Part shown: piece by piece, positions 47,034 through 56,658 of the stretch
Layout of the letters: the number at the start of each line of letters is the position of its first letter
Numbering within the stretch: position 1 is the first letter of the stretch
Notes under the pieces: model-generated
Databases searched by the model: none
Told to the model about the DNA's origin: nothing
What the model saw: the letters and a program-made list of their open reading frames with translations, nothing else
Program-made: the position numbers and the translations under genes
Origin: an uncultured Clostridia bacterium
GTDB lineage: Bacteria; Bacillota; Clostridia; TANB77; CAG-508
DNA: 64,000 nt
Direction: 5' to 3'
Assembly: GCA_944387545.1 (NCBI GenBank)
Contig: CALXFE010000001.1
Location: forward strand, 1 to 64,000

Positions 47034-49269
47034 CTATAAATTTTTCAATTTATATTCCAATCCTGTGTTCCTTTTTTTGCTATCGACATTTTGAATCATA
47101 AATTTTATGATATTTTCACTTCCTAATATAATTAACAATTTTTTAGCTCTTGTAATTCCTGTGTATAAAAGGTTTCTTGTTAATAATATAGGTGCTGATG
47201 GTGGTATTACCATAATGACTACATCAAATTCACTTCCGTTGTGCTTTATGTATGGTAATTGCATAACTATGTTCTATTTGTTCTAGTTCTGTATAATCAT
47301 AATATGCTGTTTTTTCATCATCAAATTTGATTTCTATAATTTTATTTTTTTCACTCACTTCTGTTATGCTTCCAATTTCTCCATTAAATACACCTTTTCC
47401 AACTTCTACATTTCCGCTTATTGTTTCTTTTTCCCAATCGATATCATAATTATTTTTTACTTGCATAATCCTGTCTCCAACTCTGTATACTGCTCCCATG
47501 CTGGCTTTTTCTGGTAAATCATATAGATTTGGATTTAGTCTTTCTTGCAAGGCTCTATTTAGTTCTCTGGTGCCTAGCATACCTTTTTTGGTAGGTGTTA
47601 ATACTTGTATACTTTGAAAAAAGTCATAATCTCCATAATTTTTTAATCTGCCTGTACATAAAGATAAGACTTGTTCTAATATTTTTTCTTGTGATGACTC
47701 ATTGATATAGAAGAAATCTTCCATTGTTTCTTCTGTATAATCCTCATCTTCTTTTGAAATAAATGGTTCTCCATTATTGACTCTATGTGCATTTAAGATT
47801 ATTTTTGATTTTGCAGCTTGTCTAAAAATTTTATCTAATTGTATGGTCGCAATTCTTTCAGATGTCATTAAATCTTTTAATACACTTCCAGGTCCTACTG
47901 ACGATAACTGATCACAGTCACCTACTAATATTAATTTTGTTCCCTTATATATACATTTTAATAAATAACTCATGACAAACATATCTACCATAGATAACTC
48001 ATCTACAATAATCAAATCTGCATCGATTGGTGCCCCTTCATATTCTGTACTCGTTTGATAAAAGTTATTTTCATCTATTTTTCCAATTTCTAATAATCTA
48101 TGTAATGTAGATGCTTCTTTACCTGTTGTCTCTGTCATTTTTTTAGCTGCCCTACCTGTCGGTGCACATAGCACGACTTTATTTCCTTTTTGTTCATAAA
48201 TATCAATGATACTTTTTATAATCGTCGTTTTTCCAGTACCTGGTCCACCTGTGATAATGGTCACATTATTTTCATTTACCAATTCAATGGCTTGTTTTTG
48301 TTTTTCTGATAATTCTATATTTGAAATTGCTTCCATTTTTTTTAATTGGGTTGTTATATTTTTAATTTTTTTCACATTAGAAGCTTCTTGTAATCTTTTG
48401 ATTCTAATGGCTATTTCTTGTTCTGTATAATAAAAATTCGATAAATAAATCCATGTTCCTGCCCCATCATTTCTTTCTTCTATAACAATCTCATCGTTTG
48501 CTCTTAATTCTATTAATCCATCTTCAATATTTTCTGTCATGACATCCAATAAAGAAATAACAAATTGTATTAAATTTTCTTTTATAACACAAGAATGCCC
48601 GTTATATGTCGCACGAATTAATGCATATTTGATTCCACTTCTAATTCTTTTTTCATTGTCATATCGAATTCCTAAATCTAATGCCATTTTATCAATTTGT
48701 TTAAAATCCACACCTCTTGCAATATCAATTAAAATATAAGGATCCGCTTCTATTTGTTCAATCGCATTAATTCCTAATAATTCATACACTTTTTTTGCAA
48801 ATTCTGCTCCAATTCCAAATCTCTCTAAAAATCCAACAATTTGCCATACTTCCCAATTTTCTAAAAAACTTTCTGCAATATCGATTGCTTTTGCTTTTGA
48901 TATTCCTTTCACTTCTGCCAATCTTTCAGGTTCTGTTTTGAAAATTTGAATTGTGTCTTCTCCAAAATGATTTACAATTCTTTTGGCTAATGCTTCTCCT
49001 ACCCCTTTTATATTGCCATTTGCTAAATATTTTTCTAATGCACCTATTGTTTGGGGCATTAATTTTTCAAAAGTTTCTACCTTAAATTGTCTCCCATATT
49101 TTTTATGTTCAACAAAGTTTCCTATTACCTTTAAATTATCTCCACTTCCTATAAATGGTAAATAGCCGACAATTGTTGTTTGCTCCTCTTGGGTATCAAA
49201 TTCTGCTATCATATAACTATTTGTTTCATTGTAATAAATAATGTCTCCTACTTCTCCTATTAATTCCAT
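47034..49269 (-). CDS. recD2: RecD2-type DNA helicase, read through a +1 shift at CGG
   Basis: SF1B 5-3 prime helicase for repair. Codons 1-677 hold an N-terminal OB/helix-hairpin-helix part (AEVKGISKAKAIDIAE), Walker A TGGPGTGKTTIIKS, Walker B LIIVDELSMVD, and VGDCDQLSSVGPG. After AITIHKAQ the frame meets CGG (47238-47236), AAG and a stop. Skipping the C at 47238 reads GSEFDVVIMVIPPSAPILL and LLYTGITRAKKLLI, the conserved motifs V-VI of the family, for a 744-residue protein of normal length. The C-terminal motifs are essential for helicase activity, so an unshifted product would be dead. Confidence 0.87.
47234..47242 (-). other. Recoding site 3: CAA-C-GGA in recD2
   Basis: Minus-strand zero frame reads GCA CAA CGG AAG TGA. 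Dropping the C at 47238 reads GCA CAA GGA AGT GAA TTT, giving HKAQGSEF. Confidence 0.85.
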
Positions 49270-49356
49270 TTATATCTCCTATTCTTTTTTTGCAACACAC
49301 AAGGTATAAAAAAATAAAATAAATATACCTTCACTTAGTCCTTAGATGCTAATTTT

Positions 49357-50175
49357 TTATACTAGCTCTTCCATTGCCATCCTATACTGTTCTTCATTAG
49401 GGGCTTTTCCATGCCAGCCTACTTGATTTTCCATATAAGATATACCTTTTCCTTTTATCGTTTTTGCAATAATGCATACAGGCTTATCTTTTACATGTTT
49501 TGCTACATCAAAAGCATCCATAATTTCTTGCATATTATGACCATCTATTTTTATAATTTCGAATCCAAAACTTCTAAATTTTTCATCTATTGGATATGGA
49601 CTCATAACTTCTTCAATCGTTCCATCTATTTGTAAATTATTATTATCCACAATTACACAAAGATTATCTAATTTATATTTTTTAGCAGACATTGCTGCTT
49701 CCCAAATTTGTCCTTCCTCAATTTCTCCATCTCCTAAAATACAATAGACTCTATAATCTTTTTTATCCATTTTTCCTGCAATTGCCATTCCTACAGTGCT
49801 TGATAATCCTTGTCCTAATGAACCTGTTGTCATATCTACACCTGGCACTTTATTCATATCAGGATGACCTTGTAAATAACTATCAATATTTCTAAATGTT
49901 TTTAAATCTTCTACTGGGAAAAATCCTCTGTTTGCTAAGCAACTATATAAAGCTGGTGAACAATGTCCTTTAGATAATACAAGCCTATCTCTATCTTCCC
50001 ATTTTGGATTTTTCTCATCTATAGCTAATTCATTAAAATATAGTACTGTCAAAATGTCTGCTATTGATAGCGAACCTCCTGGATGTCCAGATTGTCCACT
50101 GTACACAGCCTCAATAATTCCCTTTCTTACTTCTTTAGCCATTTTTTCCAATTCTTCTATCTTTTCCATTTTCAT
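49357..50175 (-). CDS. Transketolase, N-terminal subunit
   Basis: Thiamine-diphosphate-binding half of a split transketolase, 272 residues. Motifs: GQSGHPGGSLSIADILTVLY near 26, RLVLSKGHCSPALYS, the ThDP motif GDGEIEEGQIWEAAMSAKKY with NNNLQIDG near 150-180. Split transketolases need a C-terminal partner, usually the next gene; here recD2 follows and no partner is in the window. Function is likely in the non-oxidative pentose phosphate pathway with a partner encoded elsewhere. Confidence 0.9.
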   Translation of the reverse strand: MKMEKIEELEKMAKEVRKGIIEAVYSGQSGHPGGSLSIADILTVLYFNELAIDEKNPKWEDRDRLVLSKGHCSPALYSCLANRGFFPVEDLKTFRNIDSYLQGHPDMNKVPGVDMTTGSLGQGLSSTVGMAIAGKMDKKDYRVYCILGDGEIEEGQIWEAAMSAKKYKLDNLCVIVDNNNLQIDGTIEEVMSPYPIDEKFRSFGFEIIKIDGHNMQEIMDAFDVAKHVKDKPVCIIAKTIKGKGISYMENQVGWHGKAPNEEQYRMAMEELV

Positions 50176-50304
50176 AACACATACACCTCTTCAAAAATAT
50201 TTCTATTTATTCATACTATATCATTATATCTTCTATTTTTCCAGACTTTTATACAATTATTCTATTATATTTTTATGATTTGGTATTTTTATTTTTTACT
50301 TTCA

Positions 50305-50333
50305 TTGACAGTTCTTAAAAAGAATGTTAAATA
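50305..50333 (+). promoter_or_regulatory. Candidate promoter of the PepV-like gene
   Basis: Perfect TTGACA (50305-50310), 17 bp, then a weak TAAATA (50328-50333). Confidence 0.45.
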
Positions 50334-50383
50334 ATAAGTATTAAATAAGACTTTTTAATTTTCTATTTAGAAAGGAGTTTTTT

Positions 50384-51787
50384 ATGTTAGAAGATTATAT
50401 AAAAAATCATAAAGATGAAATGATTCAAAACCTTCAAGAACTAATTCAAATTCCTAGTGTATATGCCAAATCCAAGAATCCTTTAATGCCTTTCGGAGAA
50501 AATGCTAATAAAGCTTTAGAATATATGCTAAATTTAGGAAAAAAATTAGGTTTTCGAGCCAAAAATATAGATGGATATTGTGGATATATAGAATTTGGTG
50601 AAGGCGAAGAAATGCTAGGTATTATTGGACATTTAGATGTTGTTCCAAGTGGTGATAATTGGACATATCCTCCATTTTCTGCTACGATTTTTGACAATAA
50701 AATCTATGGTAGAGGTGCCATTGATGATAAAGGTCCTGTTATGGCTTCCCTTTATGCTATGAAATATGTATTAGATAATTGTAAAGTTAATAAACGTGTT
50801 CGACTAATTTTAGGATTAAACGAAGAAAATGATTGGAAATGCATTGATTATTATAAAGCACATGAAGAATCTCCTACGATTGGTTTTAGTCCTGATGCGG
50901 ATTTTCCTTGTATTTATGCTGAAAAAGCGATTTTAACACCCTATTTTTCAATGGATTACTCTCAATATGCTTGTGCACCTATTTCTATCCAAGAAATAGA
51001 TTGTAATAACAATGCTATTAATGTCGTTCCTAAAATTTGTAGTACGATATTAAAAATCGATTCTAGTATTCTCATGGAAGATTTAATAAGCATTCTTAAA
51101 AAAATCATTGATGAATATGAATTTGAAATCGATATTTATAAATTAAATGATGAAGAAATTAAATTAACTTCCCATGGTGTTGGTGCTCATGCTGCACATC
51201 CTGATTTAGGAGTTAATGCTATTTCCAGATTAATTGTTGTTTTAAATGCTTTATTTAAGAAATATGATATTTCTATTCCATTATTTGATTTTTTTGCAAA
51301 ATATATTAACACAGAATATGATGGTAAAAGTTTAGGAATCCATTATAAAGATGAATCTGGTAATTTGACTTTAAATGTTGGAAAAATCAATCTTAGCAAT
51401 AATATTTTAGAAATTGGATTAAATTTAAGAATTCCTATCCACACATCTATTGAAAAAGTTGAAAATACCTTTCTTGCTTGTTTATCTGATTACAATGATA
51501 TTATCTATAAAAAAGTAGATTCTAAACTAGCACTATATATTCCTAAAGATGATTACTTAGTAAAAACACTTTGTGATATCTATAATGAAGAAGCAAATGC
51601 TTATCTAAAACCGATTGCTATTGGTGGTGCAACTTATGCCAGAGCATTTGAAAATTGTGTTTCTTTTGGAGCCAATCTTCCTGGTCAAAAAGATATGTGT
51701 CATCAAACAGATGAATTTATTTCTATTGATAATTTGCTATTTGCTTGCAAAGTGTATGCAAAAGCAATTTGTGAATTAGGAAAATAA
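50384..51787 (+). CDS. Dipeptidase of the PepV/Sapep family (M20)
   Basis: 467 residues. Metal-dependent peptidase cutting dipeptides in the cytosol. Metal ligands in IIGHLDVVPSGDNW near 88, YGRGAIDDKGPVMA near 118 and GLNEENDW near 155; lid domain about 185-330; C-terminal GGATYARAFENCVSFGANLPG and CHQTDE. AAAGGAG precedes ATG. A lone plus-strand gene with its own promoter and terminator. Confidence 0.93.
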   Translation: MLEDYIKNHKDEMIQNLQELIQIPSVYAKSKNPLMPFGENANKALEYMLNLGKKLGFRAKNIDGYCGYIEFGEGEEMLGIIGHLDVVPSGDNWTYPPFSATIFDNKIYGRGAIDDKGPVMASLYAMKYVLDNCKVNKRVRLILGLNEENDWKCIDYYKAHEESPTIGFSPDADFPCIYAEKAILTPYFSMDYSQYACAPISIQEIDCNNNAINVVPKICSTILKIDSSILMEDLISILKKIIDEYEFEIDIYKLNDEEIKLTSHGVGAHAAHPDLGVNAISRLIVVLNALFKKYDISIPLFDFFAKYINTEYDGKSLGIHYKDESGNLTLNVGKINLSNNILEIGLNLRIPIHTSIEKVENTFLACLSDYNDIIYKKVDSKLALYIPKDDYLVKTLCDIYNEEANAYLKPIAIGGATYARAFENCVSFGANLPGQKDMCHQTDEFISIDNLLFACKVYAKAICELGK

Positions 51788-51826
51788 ATTTTCAAATATG
51801 TTTTTAATTTCTATATCCACTTTTAT

Positions 51827-51856
51827 AAATCAACAATTCTATGTAATTGTTGATTT
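51827..51856 (+). terminator. Terminator of the PepV-like gene
   Basis: AAATCAACAATT and AATTGTTGATTT pair around ATGT, followed by a T-rich stretch. Confidence 0.7.
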
Positions 51857-51926
51857 ATTTGTGATTTTATGATAAAATATTTATGTTTACTAATAAAAAT
51901 GTATAGCATAAAAAGGAGGATGCACC

Positions 51927-52355
51927 ATGAGTTATGAATTAAAACTAGTTGCAGAAGGCAGATATGCAGAAACACGCATTTATGAAAATTGTTACATTTT
52001 TTGTGAACAAAGACCTGAACGGTCTGATATTCTGAATAAGGCCAGGCAGCTTGGTGGTAATGGAAATTATCCTGTTATCTATTTGCCAACGAATGAAAAG
52101 CTTCATGAATTGGCACTATATATCGAGGAACTCATTGCCAATGACACCGGCCGGACAACTTTCTCAATCACTGTTGACGAAGGGAAGCGTATCATTGCGA
52201 CTTTTAGGAAAAGTCATAAGATTGAGAAATCTTGGAAAACGATTCGGGAATATGCTATCCTTTGCAATGGCAAAGTGACTGGCGCCGGCTTTGATTTTCC
52301 AGAAATCAATAAGGCCTCTATATTTCTGCAGAATTTCTGCAAAGATTTTCTATGA
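51927..52355 (+). CDS. Hypothetical protein with foreign codon use
   Basis: 142 residues, soluble, no recognised family. Its DNA is markedly richer in G and C than all its neighbours and it uses CGG three times as an apparent Arg codon (in PERSD, TGRTT and TIREY), plus CGC and AGG. Native genes here contain none. AAGGAGG precedes ATG and a GC-rich terminator follows, so it looks like a complete cassette acquired from a host of higher GC. Confidence 0.7.
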   Translation: MSYELKLVAEGRYAETRIYENCYIFCEQRPERSDILNKARQLGGNGNYPVIYLPTNEKLHELALYIEELIANDTGRTTFSITVDEGKRIIATFRKSHKIEKSWKTIREYAILCNGKVTGAGFDFPEINKASIFLQNFCKDFL

Positions 52356-52362
52356 AACTCCT

Positions 52363-52402
52363 AGCCCCCTCAGGCGTTCTGCCTCGAGGGGGCTTCTTTT
52401 TT
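52363..52402 (+). terminator. GC-rich terminator of the foreign-looking gene
   Basis: AGCCCCCTC and GAGGGGGCT pair perfectly, followed by T-rich TCTTTTTT. Its GC content is unlike native terminators here. Confidence 0.9.
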
Positions 52403-52420
52403 ATTCTATCGTTTTTTATT

Positions 52421-54226
52421 TTATTCTTCCTCAAATATTTGATTAAATTCTTGTTCATTAATCTTTTCTTTTTGTAATAGTGTCTCAGCAATTTTATCTA
52501 ATTTATCTCTATGTTCATTTAATAATAACATTGCATCATTATATGCTGTATCAATTAATGTTTTTACTTCTTCACCAATTTTATCTCCAATATTTTCTCC
52601 AAACATTTGCATTTCATAAGGTTCTTTACCTTGGAAATCAATTGGTCCTAATTTATCACTCATACCATATTTGGTTACCATATCTCTTGCAATTTTCGTT
52701 GCTACTTCAATATCATTACTTGCTCCAGTAGATATATCATCCAATACTAATTTTTCAGCAGCTCTACCACCTAAAAGTGCTATTAATTTTTCTTGCATTT
52801 CTGTTTTTGAAATATAGTATTTATCTTCATTTGATTTGTACATCGTATATCCACCAGCAACCCCTCTAGGAATGATAGATACTTCTTTTACATTGGTTTG
52901 TGTTGGTAAATATCTACTAACCACTGCATGTCCAGCTTCATGATATGCTGTTAATCTTTTATCCTTATCAGATATCACTCTTTCTCTCTTTTCTAGTCCC
53001 ACAGTTACTTTCTTAACTGCTTCTTCAATATCTTCATTTTCAATTTCATCATGTTTATTTTTTGTTGCAACAATGGCTGCTTCATTTAAGATATTTTCAA
53101 GTTCTGCACCAGTAAATCCTGCTGTGTCTTCTGCTATACTTTCTAAATTCACATTATCTGATAATTTTTTATCTTTGCTATGAATTTTTAATATTTCTAA
53201 TCTTCCTTTTAAATCTGGATTTGGTATTGTAATTTGTCTATCAAATCTTCCTGGTCTTAATAATGCTTTATCTAACATTTCTGGTCTGTTGGTAGCTGCT
53301 AAAACAATGATGGTTTCCTCTGATCCAAATCCATCCATCTCTACTAATAATTGATTTAATGTTTGGTTGTTTTCTGTTTCTGCTCCACTATTAGATGTTC
53401 TTCTTGAACCAATTGCATCAATTTCATCTATAAACACTATACAAGGTGCTAATTTTCTAGCTTTTTCAAATAGTTTTCTAACACGAGAAGCACCTAATCC
53501 TGCAAACATTTCAATAAATTCTGAACCACTCATTGAAATAAATGGAACATCTGCTTCACCTGCAATTGCCTTAGCTATTAAAGTTTTTCCTGTTCCTGGC
53601 TTACCATATAAAAGAACTCCTTTAGGAACTCTTGCTCCCATTCTTGTATATTTTTCTGGTCTTTTCAAGAAATCTACAATTTCTTTTAATTCACCCTTTT
53701 CTTCATCTAGTCCTGCCACATCATCAAATCTCACTTTTGTTTTTCTTTCTGTTTCATCATATACTTTACCTTTTTCACCTAGTCCTTGCATTTTAAATAT
53801 CATAATAAATAATGCAACCATAATTAAGGTTGGAAGTATTGAAAATATTGTACTTGGTAACTGTGTTAAAAAACTTTGTGGTTTTTGAATTAATTCTATT
53901 TCATTTCCTTCTGCAACTTTTGTTTGAATTAATGTGATAAATGCTTCTGTATCTGGAATAATTGCTGTTTTTTCTTCATCTTCATTTCTAAATTTTATTT
54001 TTGCTGTTCTACTTCCTGTTGTAAGTTCTACTTTTTCTATATTTCCATAGGATATTTCTTTTATTAAATCTGTATATGCTAATGTGTCTTCTTCTTTATT
54101 GCTATTTTGGTTATATATAACAATTCCTACTATAATTACTATAAGCAATAGAATACATCCCACTAGTGATAAAAGTAATTTTTTGTTTTGTTCTTTTTCA
54201 TTATTTTTATTCTTATCTCTACTCAT
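52421..54226 (-). CDS. ftsH: ATP-dependent zinc metalloprotease FtsH
   Basis: Membrane-bound AAA+ protease for quality control. 601 residues: two membrane helices (about 18-38 and 120-142), Walker A LLYGKPGTGKTLIAKAIAG near 207, Walker B IVFIDEIDAIG near 265, second region of homology ATNRPEMLDKALLRPGRFDR, and zinc site AYHEAGHAVV near 425. Convergent with the foreign-looking gene. Confidence 0.97.
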   Translation of the reverse strand: MSRDKNKNNEKEQNKKLLLSLVGCILLLIVIIVGIVIYNQNSNKEEDTLAYTDLIKEISYGNIEKVELTTGSRTAKIKFRNEDEEKTAIIPDTEAFITLIQTKVAEGNEIELIQKPQSFLTQLPSTIFSILPTLIMVALFIMIFKMQGLGEKGKVYDETERKTKVRFDDVAGLDEEKGELKEIVDFLKRPEKYTRMGARVPKGVLLYGKPGTGKTLIAKAIAGEADVPFISMSGSEFIEMFAGLGASRVRKLFEKARKLAPCIVFIDEIDAIGSRRTSNSGAETENNQTLNQLLVEMDGFGSEETIIVLAATNRPEMLDKALLRPGRFDRQITIPNPDLKGRLEILKIHSKDKKLSDNVNLESIAEDTAGFTGAELENILNEAAIVATKNKHDEIENEDIEEAVKKVTVGLEKRERVISDKDKRLTAYHEAGHAVVSRYLPTQTNVKEVSIIPRGVAGGYTMYKSNEDKYYISKTEMQEKLIALLGGRAAEKLVLDDISTGASNDIEVATKIARDMVTKYGMSDKLGPIDFQGKEPYEMQMFGENIGDKIGEEVKTLIDTAYNDAMLLLNEHRDKLDKIAETLLQKEKINEQEFNQIFEEE

Positions 54227-54246
54227 CTTTCTTCCTTTCTTCCCCT

Positions 54247-55332
54247 TTATGCATTAGAACCTTCAGGTTCATCCCCTTTTAAATTACCTTTATTTTCTTC
54301 TTTCTTTTTCTTATTTTTATCTTTTGGTTCTTGATCTTTTTCTTCTGGGTTTTCCTCTTTTTGTTTTTCTCTTTCTCTATCTTCTAATTCTTTTTTTACA
54401 ATTTGCTGTGCCTCAACAATTTTCATTACTTCTGCTTGTTTTTTTATTAAATCAGATTTCAGTATAAAAATTGCTGCTAACAAGTAAATCGTTGCTACTG
54501 TCACATACATAATACTAAAGTATTCTATCGTAAAGTTAAACAATATATTTATAATTAAATATAGTATATTCAAAATTGTAGAAAGTGTAAGTGCATACAC
54601 TGCCATATTAAATACAGCAACATATCTCATTCTCATCTTTAATACCCACATTGTAAAATATCCAACAATACCTATAATTACGGCATACCACAATGTATTG
54701 ATAAAATACATTGAAAAATTATATATAAATAAAGTTATAAATATACTAAAGTATAAAGTATTAATTTGTCCATCTTTTACATAATTTACAACATCTTGTT
54801 TATTAAATTGTGTTAAATTCATACTTTCTAAAGATTCTTTATAGTTATATGAAACTTCTCCAATCATGTTCATATTTTTTAGTTCAACTCTATTTTTCAA
54901 TACAAGTACCCCTACTCCATATTCATTAATAGATTCTCTATATTGATTGATTGTTTCTTCCGAATCTGTTTTTGTATCTATAATGATTCTTCCAAATTGT
55001 TCATTATCTATCTGAATTGCTTCTTCTGAATTAACTGTTAAAATGCCATCATTATATGAAAAATCAGGAAATTCATTTTCCAAATAATTCGTTCCTTCTC
55101 GTATCATTTGATTGGTTTGGTATACCATCCATATACTTAATATAATTGCTAATGCCACTATTAATTTTGCAATATAAGACAATGCTTTTCCAAGGCCTTC
55201 TGTTGCCATTTCTGGGTACTTTTCTATATTTAAAATCGAATATTTTAATTTTTTAAAAAAGCCCATTCCCTTAAGTTCCTTATATTCTTGTTTTTTTTCT
55301 TCAACATTATTTTTATTATCTTCTTGAGCCAT
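54247..55332 (-). CDS. DUF1189-like membrane protein
   Basis: 361 residues: N-terminal GFFKKLKYSILNIEKYPEMA, one helix near 50-70, an extracytoplasmic domain (about 75-195), four helices near 200-310, and a charged cytoplasmic tail rich in Lys and Glu. The order resembles DUF1189 (maltodextrin-utilisation YvdJ-like) proteins. It overlaps alr by one base at its start and precedes ftsH by 20 nt. Confidence 0.65.
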   Translation of the reverse strand: MAQEDNKNNVEEKKQEYKELKGMGFFKKLKYSILNIEKYPEMATEGLGKALSYIAKLIVALAIILSIWMVYQTNQMIREGTNYLENEFPDFSYNDGILTVNSEEAIQIDNEQFGRIIIDTKTDSEETINQYRESINEYGVGVLVLKNRVELKNMNMIGEVSYNYKESLESMNLTQFNKQDVVNYVKDGQINTLYFSIFITLFIYNFSMYFINTLWYAVIIGIVGYFTMWVLKMRMRYVAVFNMAVYALTLSTILNILYLIINILFNFTIEYFSIMYVTVATIYLLAAIFILKSDLIKKQAEVMKIVEAQQIVKKELEDREREKQKEENPEEKDQEPKDKNKKKKEENKGNLKGDEPEGSNA

Positions 55333-56450
55333 TATCTGTACTCCCTTCTAATACTAGAATCCACATACTTAGGATTGATATTAAACATCACCTTTTCTCC
55401 AATTTTTACATCTTTACCTGTTATATCACAAACAACATGATAGGTTCCTATTCTTCCTAACACTTTACAATTATTATCACCAATTTTCACATACATATTT
55501 TGATTTTTAAAGAAATCTTTGATATCTCTCACAATATATCTTAGCTTGTCCACCCATCGGAACATATCTCTTCCAGTTTCCAAATGAATGCCATCCATAT
55601 ATCCTGCTGGTATTAATGCTATCTTGGTTGTTTTCGTAGTTTTATATGTATTCGAATATCCAATATTAAATCCTTTTGGTAATTCTTTAATTTCTGAAAC
55701 TTCTGATTCTAAATGTGCAATTCTTTTTAATCCTAAACGATTTTTAAATGCTATTCTTCCCAAGAAAGCAGATCCCACTCTTACTGCATTTAAATGCATA
55801 TTCGGAAATTTGATAAATGCTGATGAATTACATATATGAAGCATTCCTGTTTCAATGTCATTCATTTTTAAAACTTCTATTACATTTATAAATCTATCAA
55901 ATTGTAATTTTGTATATTTATCATCAAAAAAGCTAACAGAAAAATGTGAAAATGTACCTTCTATTTTTATATTTTTGATTCCTTTTAAGGTTTCCACCAT
56001 AGAATCTCTATCTGAATAAATAAAACCATATCTTCCAAAACCTGTATCAATTTTTAAATGTGCTCTTATTTTTTTATTTTCCTCTTTTGCAATTTCTTCT
56101 GCAACTTCTATATCCTCTTTTGAACCAATAGTAATGATAACATTGTTATCTACTAATGTTTTCACATCTTCTTTGATCGCTGTTGTAGATAACATTAAAA
56201 TATCTTCTTTAATTCCTGCTTCTCTTAATTTTAACGCTTCCTCTACTGTTGAAACTGCAAAAAAAGAAATCCCATTATCAATCAACAATTTTGTAAATTC
56301 TACTAATCCTAAACCATATGCATTTCCCTTTACAACAGCAATAATTTTCACCTTTCTACCACGATCATCTGGTCCATTTATTTCAGCATGTTTTTTTATC
56401 TGTTCTATATTATGTACTAAATCCTTTTTTTCTATAACTAAAGCTTTCAT
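55332..56450 (-). CDS. alr: Alanine racemase
   Basis: PLP enzyme making D-Ala for peptidoglycan. 372 residues from the ATG at 56450 (AAGGATAG upstream). PLP Lys in [11 protein letters not shown] near 40; [13 protein letters not shown] near 130; the second catalytic Tyr in PAGYMDG near 280 (usually GYADG). The C-terminal [13 protein letters not shown] block is divergent from the common GRVSMD. Next to a FemX-like gene, which fits cell-wall precursor work. Confidence 0.9.
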   Translation of the reverse strand: MKALVIEKKDLVHNIEQIKKHAEINGPDDRGRKVKIIAVVKGNAYGLGLVEFTKLLIDNGISFFAVSTVEEALKLREAGIKEDILMLSTTAIKEDVKTLVDNNVIITIGSKEDIEVAEEIAKEENKKIRAHLKIDTGFGRYGFIYSDRDSMVETLKGIKNIKIEGTFSHFSVSFFDDKYTKLQFDRFINVIEVLKMNDIETGMLHICNSSAFIKFPNMHLNAVRVGSAFLGRIAFKNRLGLKRIAHLESEVSEIKELPKGFNIGYSNTYKTTKTTKIALIPAGYMDGIHLETGRDMFRWVDKLRYIVRDIKDFFKNQNMYVKIGDNNCKVLGRIGTYHVVCDITGKDVKIGEKVMFNINPKYVDSSIRREYR

Positions 56451-56467
56451 TTCTATCCTTTCCTTTT

Positions 56468-56512
56468 GGGGACGTGCCAAATTGGACATTTTTTGTCCAA
56501 AAGGGACAGTCC
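56468..56512. repeat. REP-like palindrome, first of an inverted pair
   Basis: GGGGACGTGCCAAATTGGAC, a T run, then GTCCAAAAGGGACAGTCC. It is the reverse complement of 56608-56651 with few differences. It lies just upstream of the alr ribosome binding site. Confidence 0.75.
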
Positions 56513-56607
56513 TTTAATTACACACACTTTGTCATATCTTATTTTCATTTTTTCAAATTTTTAATCACACCTAGTTTTTAAGCATACCTAGTTATATGGA
56601 TATATTA

Positions 56608-56651
56608 GGTCCGTCCCTTTTGGACAAAAAATGTCCAATTTGGCACGTCCC
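56608..56651. repeat. REP-like palindrome, second of an inverted pair
   Basis: GGTCCGTCCCTTTTGGAC, an A run, then TGTCCAATTTGGCACGTCCC. With 56468-56512 it brackets about 95 bp of non-coding DNA between the FemX-like gene and alr, the layout of a BIME-like pair. Confidence 0.75.
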
Positions 56652-56658
56652 TAATGAA

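Noticed and set aside
7197-47238. Sequencing or assembly error as the cause of the three C insertions
   Set aside because: Not excluded, but random errors would not all insert C to make CGG before a Gly codon, and no conserved gene here shows a frameshift of another kind apart from the small toxin. Read-level data would settle it.
7197-47238. Simple codon reassignment of CGG to another amino acid
   Set aside because: At all three sites the downstream frame is wrong unless one base is skipped, so a change of meaning alone cannot restore the proteins.
7197-47238. Slippage of the P-site tRNA as the mechanism
   Set aside because: The P-site codons TTA, TCA and CAA would have to re-pair with TAC, CAC and AAC, which fit poorly. 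Pairing of tRNA-Gly with GGN in the vacant A site explains all three better.
50446-50697. An 83-codon minus-strand ORF inside the PepV-like gene
   Set aside because: Antisense shadow without a ribosome binding site.
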